Positions 34,101-45,685 of a DNA stretch of 64,000 nucleotides are shown here, one piece after another. The number at the start of each line of letters is the position of its first letter. Position 1 is the first letter of the stretch. The notes under the pieces were generated by a model. It had not been told where the DNA came from. It was given only the letters and a program-made list of their open reading frames with translations, and did not search any database. This DNA comes from Bidens hawaiensis (taxonomy: Eukaryota; Streptophyta; Magnoliopsida; Asterales; Asteraceae): contig JAIQDT010003772.1 in assembly GCA_021521415.1 (NCBI GenBank), forward strand, positions 62,001-126,000, in the 5' to 3' direction. A program made the translations under genes and the position numbers.

Positions 34101-34575
34101 TCGTTGCCGGCATAAGTACTACGCCGACAAACGACGCAAGCCACTCGAGTTTCAAGTTGGTGACCGTGTCATGCTGAAAGTTTCCCCCTGGAAGGGCATA
34201 GTCCGTTTCGGGAAGAAGGGAAAGTTCGCTCCTAGGTATTTTGGACCATTCAAAATCCTTGAAAGGATCGGACCAGTTGCCTATCGTCTTGAGCTGCCAC
34301 CGGAACTCAGTAGAGTTCACAACGTTTTTCATGTTTCGCAATTAAAGAAGTGTCTTGTTGACGAGGCCCTTCACTTTCCCGTCGACGAGGTTCGAATTAG
34401 CGACAATCTGCTTTTCGTTGAAGAACCCGTCGAGATCATGGATCGCGAGGTCAAGAAGACCAAGCGTAGACGTATACCGCTTGTGAAAGTTCGATGGAAT
34501 AACAAACGCGGACCCGAGTTTACATGGGAACGCGAAGATCAGATGAAGGAGAAATACCCTCATCTGTTCTCTTAG
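31121..34575 (+). CDS. pol: Gypsy-1 pol: protease, RT, RNase H, integrase, chromodomain
   Basis: The open frame runs 31039-34575 (1,178 codons), but its first ATG is an overlap with gag and true pol is entered from gag. Positions are counted from 31039. Protease [11 protein letters not shown] lies near 96. RT has [11 protein letters not shown] and MPFGMTNAP, with the catalytic FIDD Asp pair at 433-434. RNase H begins about 575 ([13 protein letters not shown]). The integrase HHCC motif starts near 765 ([10 protein letters not shown], then CLTCSRVK). The integrase core D834, D895, E931 keeps D,D35E spacing. The C-terminal chromodomain (about 1128-1178) has [19 protein letters not shown]. All catalytic residues are present. 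The chromodomain and RT-before-integrase order define a chromovirus. Confidence 0.95.
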
Positions 34576-35557
34576 TCTATATTCTTGTAATCTAATTGTC
34601 TAGAAGTCAATATAAATCTGCAGCATGTATCAAATAACTGTGTTATTCAATGAATATCCTGTTGCCTTGTTATGCTTATAAGTATTCTTTTATTTGCATC
34701 CACAAATTTTGGCCACTCAGGGCTCATGCTGGAAAGCACAAGTCATATCTACTCAATCATATAAACCTTGGGGAATTTATACATCATTTAAGCCAAAATT
34801 TGTCATCATTCTAGCATTCATGGAGCATGGTTGTGTGTATGTGTGTGGTGTCGTGTCAAATTTTCTAGCCGCACGCAATAGAGTTTATACATTGATACAA
34901 GGTGAGCTCGTAATTATAGTCCGGAATATAATTGCATCAAGGTCACAGGTGTATACGTGTATAAGCAATATGCTATTGTGCAACTAGGAGTCGTGAACTC
35001 AAGGTTCGTGTAGGGAATTATTCGACAAAGGTTGAAGGAGTGGTGGGTTAGCCGCTGGTACACCCTATATATAAACCCCTTCAGCACGAGTTGAATATGT
35101 CTGAAGCGAAACTTGGAATTAGGGACTTATAGTTAGCGTGGCAGCTGTGAGACATTAAATTCAAGAATTATTGAGGGAATTATTCACAGAAGATTGAAGG
35201 AGTGGTGGGTTAGCCGCTGGTACACCCTATATATAAACCCCTTCAATCCGAAATGAATATGTCTGATGTAAAGCTTGAGGGTGATGCCTTGTAGTGGAAA
35301 ATAGTGTGTCGTCCTGTGTGTCATTAACCTAATAGGAGTCGAAGGAGACACTCAAGTAAGGTTGAAGGAGTGGTGGGTTAGCCGCCGGTACACCCTATAT
35401 ATAAGCCCCTTCAGCTTGATTTGGGTGGTATCTGAGACGAATATTAGAAGTAGTGGCGCATAGTGGTCATCATGGGATCATGTAATCTTAATCATCGTTG
35501 CATCAAGTATACTAAAAATCTAAATTTCGGGACGAAATTCCTCTAAGTTGGGGAGGA
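34576..35557 (+). other. Gypsy-1 3' untranslated region with three hairpins
   Basis: This is about 980 bp between the pol stop and the 3' LTR, without a gene. Three hairpins of the LTR type lie at 35031-35085, 35191-35248 and 35361-35415. Their stems read GTTGAAGG with CCTTCAGC, GATTGAAGG with CCTTCAATC, and GTTGAAGG with CCTTCAGC. The loop side keeps GGTGGGTTAGCCGC.GGTACA and CTATATATAA. A purine tract (35546-35557) ends the region. Confidence 0.85.
35546..35557 (+). promoter_or_regulatory. Gypsy-1 polypurine tract
   Basis: AGTTGGGGAGGA abuts the 3' LTR head. Confidence 0.8.
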
Positions 35558-38247
35558 TGTAACGCCCTGGAATTTGACTGGTAAACTAAAATCAAGAAAT
35601 CATCGGAAACTATACACTTTGGGTTCTGGACGATAAGTTCGGAATCCATATCATTGGAAAATCTGTTTATTTCAGCTAAAAATGTTTATTTCATAAAAAG
35701 AACTTTTATGTTTGAAAAATATTAATTTTGTGTTTTCAAAAAAAAAATAAAAAGGTTTTTATTTAAAAAGATTTCAAGCGATTACTTGAAAAATGATTTT
35801 TATAAAATTTTTACTGAAAAGTTCTAGCTCGTTAAAACTTATGAACTCAGCTAGCCTTGACCCGTAGGTAACCGAAACCCGAACCCGATAGAACCGAGTA
35901 TATAAGCGTAGTGCAAGAACAAACTCCACCATTTTCTTTCATCTCTTCCACACCCACACCCAAACACCCCAATTCAAGAGAGAGAGTAGTGAGAGAAAGT
36001 TGTTCAATCCAAAATTCGAGTTCACCAATCTGTTTATTGTTGTTTTTGGTAAGATCTTCTTGAAAATCATATGTTTTTATCATCAAATCCGGCCCCGAAT
36101 CGAGCAAAAACCCCAACTTATGTTTCAAGTGTGTTCTTGGTCAAAAATCGTCATTTTTGGTGTCAAAAAGCATACTTTTGTTGTTATAAACGTTAGGAAT
36201 CAATAGCCCTATGGATTCCGAGCATTTCCATGTATAAAACATTGATTTTGGGCGAAAAATCATGAAAATTGTCAAAATCCCGTAGGTTTTTCCGTCATCC
36301 GGCTTGAAGGAGTCGAATAGACCCCTATTCGGTCGAAGCATCTCCTATTCGGTCGAACAAGAGACCATTCGGTCGAACCAGTGGGCAAACGAACAGACTA
36401 ACCGAATCAGAATACACATTCGATCGAATACGATTGTATTCGACCGAATGTACATCCTACTCGACCGAACGAGTCCTCAATCGACTGAACGTGTTCTTCC
36501 CAGCCCCTTTGACCGAACCAATACCATATTCGACCGAACAAGTAGCTGATTCGATCGAACCTGCCCTTATTCGACCGAATGTGCCAGAATCAGCTTGTTT
36601 TCAACTTTAAATCTTGGTTTTTGCTCGAGGTCGCGTAGGCTTATACTCTTAGACTTAAAGCGTGTTGTTAACCTATTATGTCCTTGTCTAGACTTAGAGG
36701 ATCGACGTTTGGCAGCACTCGACCACCCTAGCAACCATACTTAGCCAACAAGGTGAGTTCATAGCCCCCTTTTTCTTTTAAGCTTTTCAAATCATTGGGG
36801 TGGAAACATGGTAACTGTACACGTTTTGACAAAACTCATTTATTCAAACATTCTTTATCATAGACATTCTTGGCAAATCTTTTGCAAACAATGAACATTG
36901 GGGAAACAAGTAATCATGGCAGGTTACTCATACCTTAACTTTCTCGGAAGTTGTGTATGTCTAATCAGTTATTCAGGAGTAAACATGGGAATCATTGATC
37001 GCTTAGGGAACAATGGACGTTTGGAAATCAAAGTCATGTGCCCGTTATACATTATCATGAAAACACATCATTCATTGGACAGTCTAGTGGTCGTGTGAAC
37101 ATAGGCAGTATAGGTCACACTAGTGCATATGTTTGGTCTCCAAGTGGTCGATCGGTAGACAGGCCGTCACTAGATGTGGGATTCTAAAGTGTTCGATTTA
37201 GAATACACGTGACCTATGGGGTTCTTAAGTGTTCGATTAAGAATCCGAAGGATTTCCTAAGTGATCGATTAGGAATCCAAGAGATACTAAAGTGGACGCT
37301 TTAGAATTCTCTCATGGTATCCAAAGTGATCGATTTGGGTTACCATCATGGAAATCAAGTAGCATCGTGTGGTCTTGTGTGGGTTGATGTCAGGTCTCGT
37401 GTGATCATTATGCATTATCATCATTATCATCAAGACATGGTGACATATGATTCTTTGGTATCTTTATACATATATCCTTGATATCATTACACCTGTATGC
37501 ATGGGAATAATACTTGGGATCATTATACATAACTCTTGCAGTCTGGGTTGAGTTGATAAGCATACCCAAGCATAGTAGGATATGTTGTAGGAGTGGTGGG
37601 TTAGCCGATGGTACACCCTATACATAAACCCCTACAACTTAGTCTAGTATGCTTGTGTAGGGCTTATCACTACATTATTAGTTGACCTATCTTTATACCT
37701 TGGATTTACAAATATAAACAAGCTTAGCAGAGTAGGTTGTAGGAGTGGAGGGTTAGCCGATGGTACACCCTATATATAAACCCCTACAACCTAGTCTGGT
37801 ACGCTTGTCTTGTCTTGCAAACCTTTTTTTAAAACCGGGCTTTATACCCAAGCATGGTAGGATAAGTTGTAGGAGTGGTGGGTTAGCCGATGGTACACCC
37901 TATATATAAACCCCTACAACTTAGTCTAGTATGCTTGTGTATAATCCCTTTTTCCTTAAACCTATGAATTCACTCATCTACTTTATGTAGTTGACGTTTT
38001 TGTTACATGTTTTCAGGAAATGAAGCAGGAAGTAGCAAATAGCTGATAGAGGCCTTAGATGGAAGACATTTAGGATTGATGTTAGCATTATCTGTTGTAA
38101 TGGAACGAATTTGCTACCTGTTAAATTGTTGAAATGTTGACATGTTTTAAGTTTATGCATTTAGACTTTTAAATCTATTGTGCTCAATCAATCACGACCC
38201 TGTCGCCACGCCTCGGTTTTTCTGCCAATTACGATCGGGGTGTGACA
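35558..38247 (+). repeat. Gypsy-1 3' LTR
   Basis: It copies 27193-29881 with about ten substitutions and a one-base A-run difference. The phased motif array is at about 36308-36578 and the hairpins at 37567-37655, 37719-37807 and 37849-37937. Confidence 0.96.
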
Positions 38248-38252
38248 ATGAC
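38248..38252. repeat. Target site duplication of Gypsy-1 (right)
   Basis: ATGAC is identical to 27188-27192. Confidence 0.95.
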
Positions 38253-40794
38253 ACACACGAACAACACGTTGAAACTGCATTGCTCGGTCATAGTCTTCAC
38301 GGCGCTCAAATAAAATCTTATTCTTGAAAAGCACGTCATTGTCGGTCTCTGTAAAGTTCAAGAGCCACATCGGACCGATGATCTTTGTCAGCTCGGTCTT
38401 AAATCCTTTACCCAAGACAATAACGGCCTCGCTAGATCGGTTGTCGTAGTACCAGCGGTTGAAAGATAAATACATGTGTTGATTCAACTTCTTCACTAGC
38501 ACACGCTTCATAGTCTTTGCCGGCTTTACTTTAAGAACCAAATTCTTCCAACCCGTCCTTGGATCAATCTCATCGATACACTTACGAGTTGGAACCTGTG
38601 GTTTGAAAAACTTAAATCCATGGTTGACTTCGAACAGCAGATGTTGATGAAACCAATCTGCATGTCGATCTCCCCCACGGTTCATGAATGGTGTACACGC
38701 GAGGGTACGAACATCCCAACGTGGTAAAGAGAGAACATCTGTAATCTTTTCATAGTATTGGATGCCTTTCTCCCTTTTAACAATACAAACTTTCAAATCA
38801 GGATCAAAGAGCCATGAAATAATATCACCTTGAACATTCGACACGACCTTGAAAGAAGTCATCTGATTAGCTTTAGCACGTGCAATAGCTTCAACTTCTT
38901 GCTCTTTATCCACATACCGATATGCTTCGATAATCATATGAGATTTCTTGTTACGATAACTAAACCATCTCTGAATGTCGGCCAATGATGGATCACGAAT
39001 CGAGTCAAATCTTGTATCTACAACACTCTTGCCCTTTGACCTATTTTCCAAGTGATCCTCAGTTGCTTTGACCGTTTCCTCAGTAAATACAGGAGCACCC
39101 TGATCAACATTGGTGTGTTGAAATAGATCAGGGTATTCCTCAGCTGTCATATCCTCAATCTCCACCTCCTCATCTTCATTAATAAAAGCCGTGTTGATCT
39201 AAATTGTTGGATCATTCAAGATCTCTTCATCGTTTTTAACCTCCACATCAGGGTCAACTTCTAACACGGTCAAATCATCATAATTTAAGCCAAGCAGTAT
39301 AGAAATCTGCTCTCGTGTTAGTGACCTCTCAACAAATTGTCCCACCTCAATCTCATCAGCATTGACTATACTTTTAACCACCCCCGATCCATCAACAAAG
39401 ATGACGGTGTTAGCTTCAATAATCTCAATGGGTTTAGCGGCTGTATAATCACGATACACGATCACCTACTTTCCTGAATCATCAACAACACTTGTACCAG
39501 CACCAGAGGACGAGCCGTGAGCTTGTTTCGGCTCACTTGCTCCAGCACCCGACGCATCAGGATCTTCATCATCATTTTTAAGTATTTTCAGTGCGTCATC
39601 CTTGCATGTCAGTTGCAAGATAAGTTCCTCCTGCTCTTTAATCTTCACCCCGTGATACGTAACAATCTCACGAAGGTCCTTCGTTTCCTTTTGGCAGAAA
39701 GAAATATAACTTAGCAGCTTCTTCTGATTATCCATTAAGCGTTCTTGATTCATACGATCAGCAGGCATTTGATTTTCATAAAGATGAAGTAAGCTCAAAA
39801 GCTTGTTCGTCTGCTGACCCTGAGACATTGCATGAAACGAGGGAGGGATAGGTTGAACTAGACCTTGTGGACGATTAAGCCTCATATAAGAAATATCCAT
39901 TTGAGGCGGAGGTATCATCACCAGTGTTGGAGAAACCACCGAAGCAACTGTATTAGGCCTTGACAGAGTAGATAAAATAGACTGTAGAATCATGCCAAGC
40001 CTAGGATCTGAAGTAAGCGTTGTCGTCAATGTAAGTTCCGCGGTGCTAGTAGTAAGCGGCATAGCCGGCCGTTGAGGAATAGACGGCCTTGGAGGTGGAA
40101 CTTTTATTAAGATGCCAGCACCAGCCGATACTCGCCGCTTAGAAGATCCATAACCAACCAGCTCTTTCCCTTTCCCTTTATGGCGAGAAGCTATAGCACC
40201 AGCTAAAGCAGCTTCAACCGCAGCTGGTTGTAGAGCCGGAGCGTTACCAACACCACCATTACCACCACCGTGATCATTATCATCGCCCTCATTCCCACCT
40301 GGAGCTTCCTAACACTCAGAATCCGTGTCATCATGGATCCAGCGATCTTTGTTAGGACATACATAATCTGGATTCACCAGATGACCAATCAACCGTTTGG
40401 TCCGAGGTGTATCCTTCCTATATATCTTCATCCGTCATACAGTATCCGCAGACATATGCTCTAGCGGTAACACATCGTCTACTAATGTTTGATCAATAAC
40501 CATATTAGGAATCAAATCTTGAATAATCAATTGGAGGAATCTAGGATACATTAGAAACTTCATTCACTGAATCACCGTAAGGCACTGTTCCTTAAGATGA
40601 TAGTAAATCATTTCCGAGAATTTAAATGGCTTGTTCAGGTTCAACGCAACAAATGTCGATTGTAACATAATCCGGCATCCATCGAAGCCACCTTTATGAC
40701 CTCTTAAGCAATGGATCTGCACATGTAATATATACTTGAACGTAGGACATAATCCATTCTTGTTATACATCAAAGTTTCACGGTCACCACCATA
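38253..40794 (-). pseudogene. Copia B extra ORF, main part
   Basis: This matches the A extra ORF along its length, minus the N-terminal third of the first domain. From right to left it has YNKNGLCPTFKYILHV, QSTFVALNLNKPF, a stop at 40564, then FLMYPRFLQLII, an acidic stretch with further stops near 40440 and 40310, a basic KRR cluster, and a coiled coil (39,600-39,800; QERLMDNQKKLLSYISFCQK). The C-terminal domain follows (IISWLFDPDLKVCIVKREKG, WYYDNRSSEAVIV). It reads through where A has its stop at 21439 and its 2-bp deletion. It has its own stops near 39464 and 39198. It is cut at 38253 by Gypsy-1 and fused to integrase at 40794. Confidence 0.85.
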
Positions 40795-41559
40795 GAAAAC
40801 AGGTGCTTGATCTTTCGAGCTCATAAATAAGACCCATGAGTATCTTGAATAATAATCGGTAACCACAAGACAGTACCAATCGCCCGAGATACTAGCACGA
40901 TTCACTGGACCAAAAAGATCCATATGAAGTTGCTCAAGAGGAGTATAAATGGAATTCAATAACTTAGACGGATGTGACTTTTTCTTCTGTTTGCCTTTCT
41001 TACAAGCAACACAGTGATCAGATAACTTAAAATTTTTCAAAGACACACCTTCAACCAAGTCGTTCACCATTAAATAATTCATCTTTCGAACATGAATGTG
41101 ACCCATTCTACGATGCCATAGAATAGAGTCCTTCTCGGTTGCTTTTGAGACAAAACATGTTTTAATAGACGTTGATACTTTAGAATTCATATTTAAGACA
41201 TGAATATCATTCGATCGAGGTGATCGCATGACAATCATGTCCTCGGGAATCACGTATCTCGGTTTCAGAATCAGATATACTTTATCGGTAAGTATTGTTT
41301 TGTATTTCTTGTCAAAGATTTGCGACACACTTAATAAGTTATGGTCTACCTTGTCACAATAATTGACCTTTTCAAATGTAATGTGACCATTTGAAACTTC
41401 ACCTTCGTGTGAGATCATACCTCCAGAATTCCCAGCAAACGCCACATAATCCCCTTGAATATTTATCACATTTTGTAAGAGGTTGAGATTTCAAGTAATA
41501 TGACGAGAACATCCGCTGTCCATTATCCAGTTTTCACCAGATACGGTCTTGGATGAACC
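40795..41559 (-). pseudogene. pol: Copia B protease and N-terminal integrase, truncated
   Basis: The pol frame opens directly after an acceptor-like AG (41560). MDSGCSRHIT is seen, with a TGA at 41493-41491 where A has Gly. The pre-integrase zinc motif (WHRRMGHIHVRKMNYL, then CVACKKGKQKKK) and the first integrase catalytic Asp (MDLFGP) are present. At FMSSKDQAPVF the frame passes without a break into extra-ORF sequence (YGGD). The other two integrase acids, RT, RNase H, the pol-aORF spacer and the aORF start are gone. This is a deletion scar, not a working protein. Confidence 0.9.
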
Positions 41560-41580
41560 CTACACACAAAAGAAAATGAT
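41560..41580 (-). promoter_or_regulatory. Gag-pol junction with acceptor-like site (B)
   Basis: On the minus strand the gag TAA is followed by TCATTTTCTTTTGTGTGTAG and then the first pol codon. The pyrimidine-rich run plus AG has the form of a 3' splice site. The TAG is itself a stop in the pol frame, so pol is open only from the base after it. Confidence 0.45.
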
Positions 41581-42626
41581 TAGTTCAAAAAGGCAGCCCA
41601 GGCCTCAGTCTTGGGCACCTTTTGGATTCCATGAGAAATATTAAACTTAATTAAATTCAACTGTTGTTCAGCAACTTGAGAATAAGTTACAGGCCTTTTA
41701 AACTTTCGTCTTAGATAGGCCGCTTGAACAATATTTGAGTTCACATTGTTGCACATTGGAGCAGTTGGGACAAACTTCGGTTTAACTGGGCCGGATGTTT
41801 CACTCACATGAATCACCTTTTGTGGATTCACATTAGAGAACATAATATGAGTATCATCATCACACGACAAAGGTCGCTTCAAAATCTCCTTTATCAAAGG
41901 AACCGGTTTCGATTGGTCCTTGACAAACGGGTGAAGATTCTGAGGTTTCTTCTTGCCACAGTTTCTCACTACATGACCTTGTTGACCGCAAAGAAAGCAG
42001 CTTCGCAGGTCCACAGGATCAGTTTGAGATTTAGCAAAAACAAATCCCACGGAAGGTTGATGACTCACGGTTTTAGTAAAACTCTTAGCCAAATCATCAG
42101 ATGCCACCGATTTCTTTTTCAAATAAAAATCAAGATTAGAGCAATTTGAAAAGCTTTGCAAAGTGTCAGTTCCAGTAGATGTCACAAACCGAACTTTCAT
42201 AGCCTTTTTTAAGACTTGTTTAGCTTTAACCAGTGGATCTGATGTGGTTGATGTTTTGGCAGAAGCATACTAACGTTCAAGATCTTGAATCTTGGAGGTT
42301 TCATTGTGAAAAACACTTTCTCAGTTCCGGTTTAATAATACTAATCGGAATGTCTTTCTCAGTGAACATCGTGTCTATTCCTTTTAATTTAAACACACGA
42401 CCAGTTGATGACTTGGAAACATTAGGATTGATGAAACGTAACAAATCCACATTAGAAATTTTGGGTTTTTTGGTTTCTTAGCTTTCACTGGTTTAACCTT
42501 AACATGATCTTCTTTTCTCACCTGAGTTGTGTGTGAACCATACACAGCCTCCTCAAATTCATGAGGTTCACAAAGAATGTGATTAGAACTTGGAATGTTC
42601 TTGTTCTTGTGTATTACTTCAGGTTC
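41580..42626 (-). pseudogene. gag: Copia B gag, C-terminal part
   Basis: It aligns with the last third of A gag: PEVIHKNKNIPSSNHILCEP, then a frameshifted stretch (about 42200-42480), then VTSTGTDTLQSF, the second zinc knuckle CFLCGQQGHVVRNC and the common end TEAWAAFLN at 41583. It lacks the TAG and TGA seen in A at 13231 and 13540. Gypsy-2 separates it from the N-terminal side at 42627. Confidence 0.85.
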
Positions 42627-42631
42627 AAACA
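42627..42631. repeat. Target site duplication of Gypsy-2 (left)
   Basis: AAACA occurs here and at 63660-63664. Confidence 0.93.
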
Positions 42632-45600
42632 TGTCACACCCCGGCTAGGTAGTTGCGGAAGCGTAATACGGGAATGTAACAGATAACACTGGTATCAACC
42701 ACATTGTTTATAAAGAAATTCAACAACTAATTTACATCATATTACATTGGTAGGTACTATGTTTACAAACTGTGAAAAACACATAACCAGTTCTCGGTTC
42801 CTTATTCATTAGTACGTATTTGCATCTATTCGCAGCTATTCAACTTTCCTTCTAACACCAAGCACGTAAGAAAATCATTCCAACTTCGGCTTACCTGAAA
42901 AGCATGTTAAAACGGGTCAACTACGTCTAGTTGGTGAGTTTCAAGTTTCACGAGTTCGAACAAAATCAGTATACGAGTTCGTAAAGTTCACAGTACGTAT
43001 GTATATAAGTATGTGTATGATGTATTATACTAAGCCACAAGTGAAACCGAGACAGCTCGCACTGCATGGCCACCCTTGCCCATGTACTCCCGTTGGCATT
43101 TAACAGCAACTTTGCCCCAAGTATGTACTATGTCTAACACCACATAGCAGAATGTAATCAGTATAAATGACAATGTGCAACTGCGTAAACAAGTATATCC
43201 GGCATACCCCACCGGCGCCTTCAGTTGGGTTTGTCAAACCGATAGTACTATCCACACGTCACTGGCACGAAGTTAATCACTTGTGTTTGTGGGGACTTTC
43301 AAGTGTTAGTACTTAGATAATTCACATCACCACACGTTTTCAAGTATATAAGTATATGTAAACATGCTTTCCACCCCAAAAGTTCGTAAAACAGTTTAGA
43401 AAGTGGGGTCGTGAAACTCACCTTATTGTAGTTCGAGCAGGTAATATACGTCAATAAGTGTTATGCCTCGACTATAACTCGTATCCTATAATCGGTATCG
43501 TACTGTTAATACTAGTACAGTGTTTAAACCAAATCAGGCTGTATAACTAGTCTGGTTATAGCTGTTAGGCCCAAAACATGACCATAGTCTTAGATTGTGA
43601 CGTTGTATACTATGAAATGTTTAAAACTGGATTTGGCTCAGGTTCACCGTTTTCTAAGCCTTGCCATGTTGATCGTTTATGCGTTTCGGAAATAGGTAAG
43701 ATCATATAAACTTATGTAAACATATTGATTGATAAAATGATTTGATTTATAAAAGAATTTTAAGGTTTCGGTATCTGGATTGATCACAGGTTTCGTTTCC
43801 GTTTTCTTACGGTTTTGATTATACGAAGCGCGTACAATTCATCCGAATTGTCCGAAATTCTCGTTAAAAGTTCGTTTTTATCAAATTCACCTAAAACTAT
43901 GATATTTGACCACTTTTGACATTTTGACATACCAGTCAGTCCGTTAAACACAAAACTACCGGTTTCGTTAAAACAAATATAGTTTAAATCTTTGATTATT
44001 CATAACTAATTATGCACTTATTTATAAATTATGGAAATTTTTGTAAAAATATATTAAAATATGGATAATTTTATAAAAATACTTTCAGAAATTTTATGAT
44101 TAATTATCTATTTCTAAAAATTCATTAAATGTGTTATAATTAAGTAATAAATATCCCGTTTATACCTAACATCTGAAAAATCCAATAATTTTGCCAAGTG
44201 GTCTCAATATCATCACATAGCTCCTGAAAAATCTCCAGAACCTAACTCTATGGCCAAAATGTTTTTTTTGCGTGTTTTTCGGTTGTTAAAACTCGATTAC
44301 AACACAATTGCACAAAAAATACCTAAACATCTCCAAATGTCCTCAAACATTTACAGTGATATTCACATAACATTTATGGGTTCCAAACCAAATTTCATAA
44401 TTTTTGATAAAGTTTAACTATTTTTCCCGAATAAACGCCAATAAACGGTAATAAATTCGCCAAATATTCTCTGTTTATCGGAATATTACCAAATTTGAAC
44501 AGAGACTGATTTAAATGATCCCTAATTTCCCTGCAAATTTTCACAAGCTAAAACAAGAACATCCCAACCTAATACTAAACAGCCCCTAAACGAGTGTTAC
44601 GGGTTTACCTTGTTGGTTTTCGATGAGTTTTGATGGTTTAAACAACTCTCCAGGTCTTGGGTCACAAACTCAGTGTATCTACATATCATATAACATCAAA
44701 CCAAGCATAAATCATCAATATAACAGCCTTGTTAATTAGGGTTTCGGTTTTGGTTTCAAACCGAACTTTCGAACCGTAAAAACGACATATTCATGTTCTA
44801 ATCCGTGTTTTTGGCCAAAAATTCACATGGTACTGACTTGTAAACATGTTTGGCCACAAAAAATGATTTTAGGTGATTTTTTGGGTTTTTGGGTGGTTAA
44901 ACATGTTAAAACTAATCAAGACTTAATTTTTCATGGTTAAACTTTGTTAATCAAGTAAAAATCTCATGAGTTTTGATTGTTACCTTGGAGGTTTTTGCTG
45001 GAAGATGCAAGAAATCAGCTGATCTTGATCTTGGTTGGTTTGTGTGTTAAAATATCCAATTTTTTTAACTCATACAACAAGCTAGAAACAAAAGGGATAT
45101 ACCCTTATTTGCGGCCGGCTCATGAATGGGGCCCATTGGGCCTCTTTTTGGCCCATTGGTGCCTCGGTTTTCGTGCCACGCGTAAAATTCGGTCCAAAAT
45201 TTAATTCGGGTTCGGTTTTTCATAAGAAAACTAGTTCGAGTGCGAAAAATAGCGCGAAAACGAGTGTTTTTCAGCCCATTTTTGTAAAATAAGAAAAACG
45301 TACTGACTCGTTTTAAAAATCCAAAATATTTTCATGGATTTCCTAGAACATGTTATATAAGTGTTTTATAAATCTTTTTCGGCTTAACGGATGCTACAAT
45401 GCTCGTTTTGATGTTAACGATGGCGTTTAAACTCATAGGGTATCAATAAACGAAACCTTTTTCGTTTAAATGGTTTTAAACGTACTGGGGCCTAAATATC
45501 AATATGTTAGCCACTATAATATATATATATAACTTGTATATGACCCCTCAGTATATATCGGGTCATAATTAGTATCGGTCGGTTACTCGTTTAAGCACTA

Positions 45601-45672
45601 CGAATTAACCGATTTATCGTTTACTCGCTATGTAATGAATAAGGTATACCTTGTTTTGTCACGAATGTCACA
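42632..45672 (-). repeat. Gypsy-2 3' LTR
   Basis: On the plus strand it runs TGTCACACCCCGG to CGAATGTCACA. It matches 60596-63659 with scattered substitutions and small indels. It contains a GGCCCATTGGGCC-type block (about 45129-45165) on the promoter side, similar in kind to those before other LTR TATA boxes here. It has no gene. Confidence 0.93.
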
Positions 45673-45685
45673 TTCTCCCTCCGTT
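45673..45685 (-). promoter_or_regulatory. Gypsy-2 polypurine tract
   Basis: The minus strand reads AACGGAGGGAGAA directly before the 3' LTR head TGTGACATTCGTGAC. Confidence 0.8.

Larger units (their letters stand above)
27193..38247 (+). mobile_element. Complete chromovirus Gypsy-1 (Tekay/Del-like)
   Basis: The 11,055-bp element has LTRs of 2,689 and 2,690 bp, an ATGAC duplication, a tRNA-iMet type primer site, a purine tract, gag, and a pol with protease, RT, RNase H, integrase and a C-terminal chromodomain. By eye I count about ten differences between the LTRs, near 0.4%, which makes it the youngest insertion here. With a commonly used plant rate this would be of the order of 100,000 to 200,000 years; that is an estimate. 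Pol is one long intact frame. Gag carries one in-frame TGA and a frameshift before pol. Confidence 0.95.

Noticed and set aside
42632..45672. Host promoter or gene remnants in the 3-kb non-coding stretch
   Set aside because: The whole stretch recurs at 60596-63659 with a primer site and duplication, so it is an LTR.
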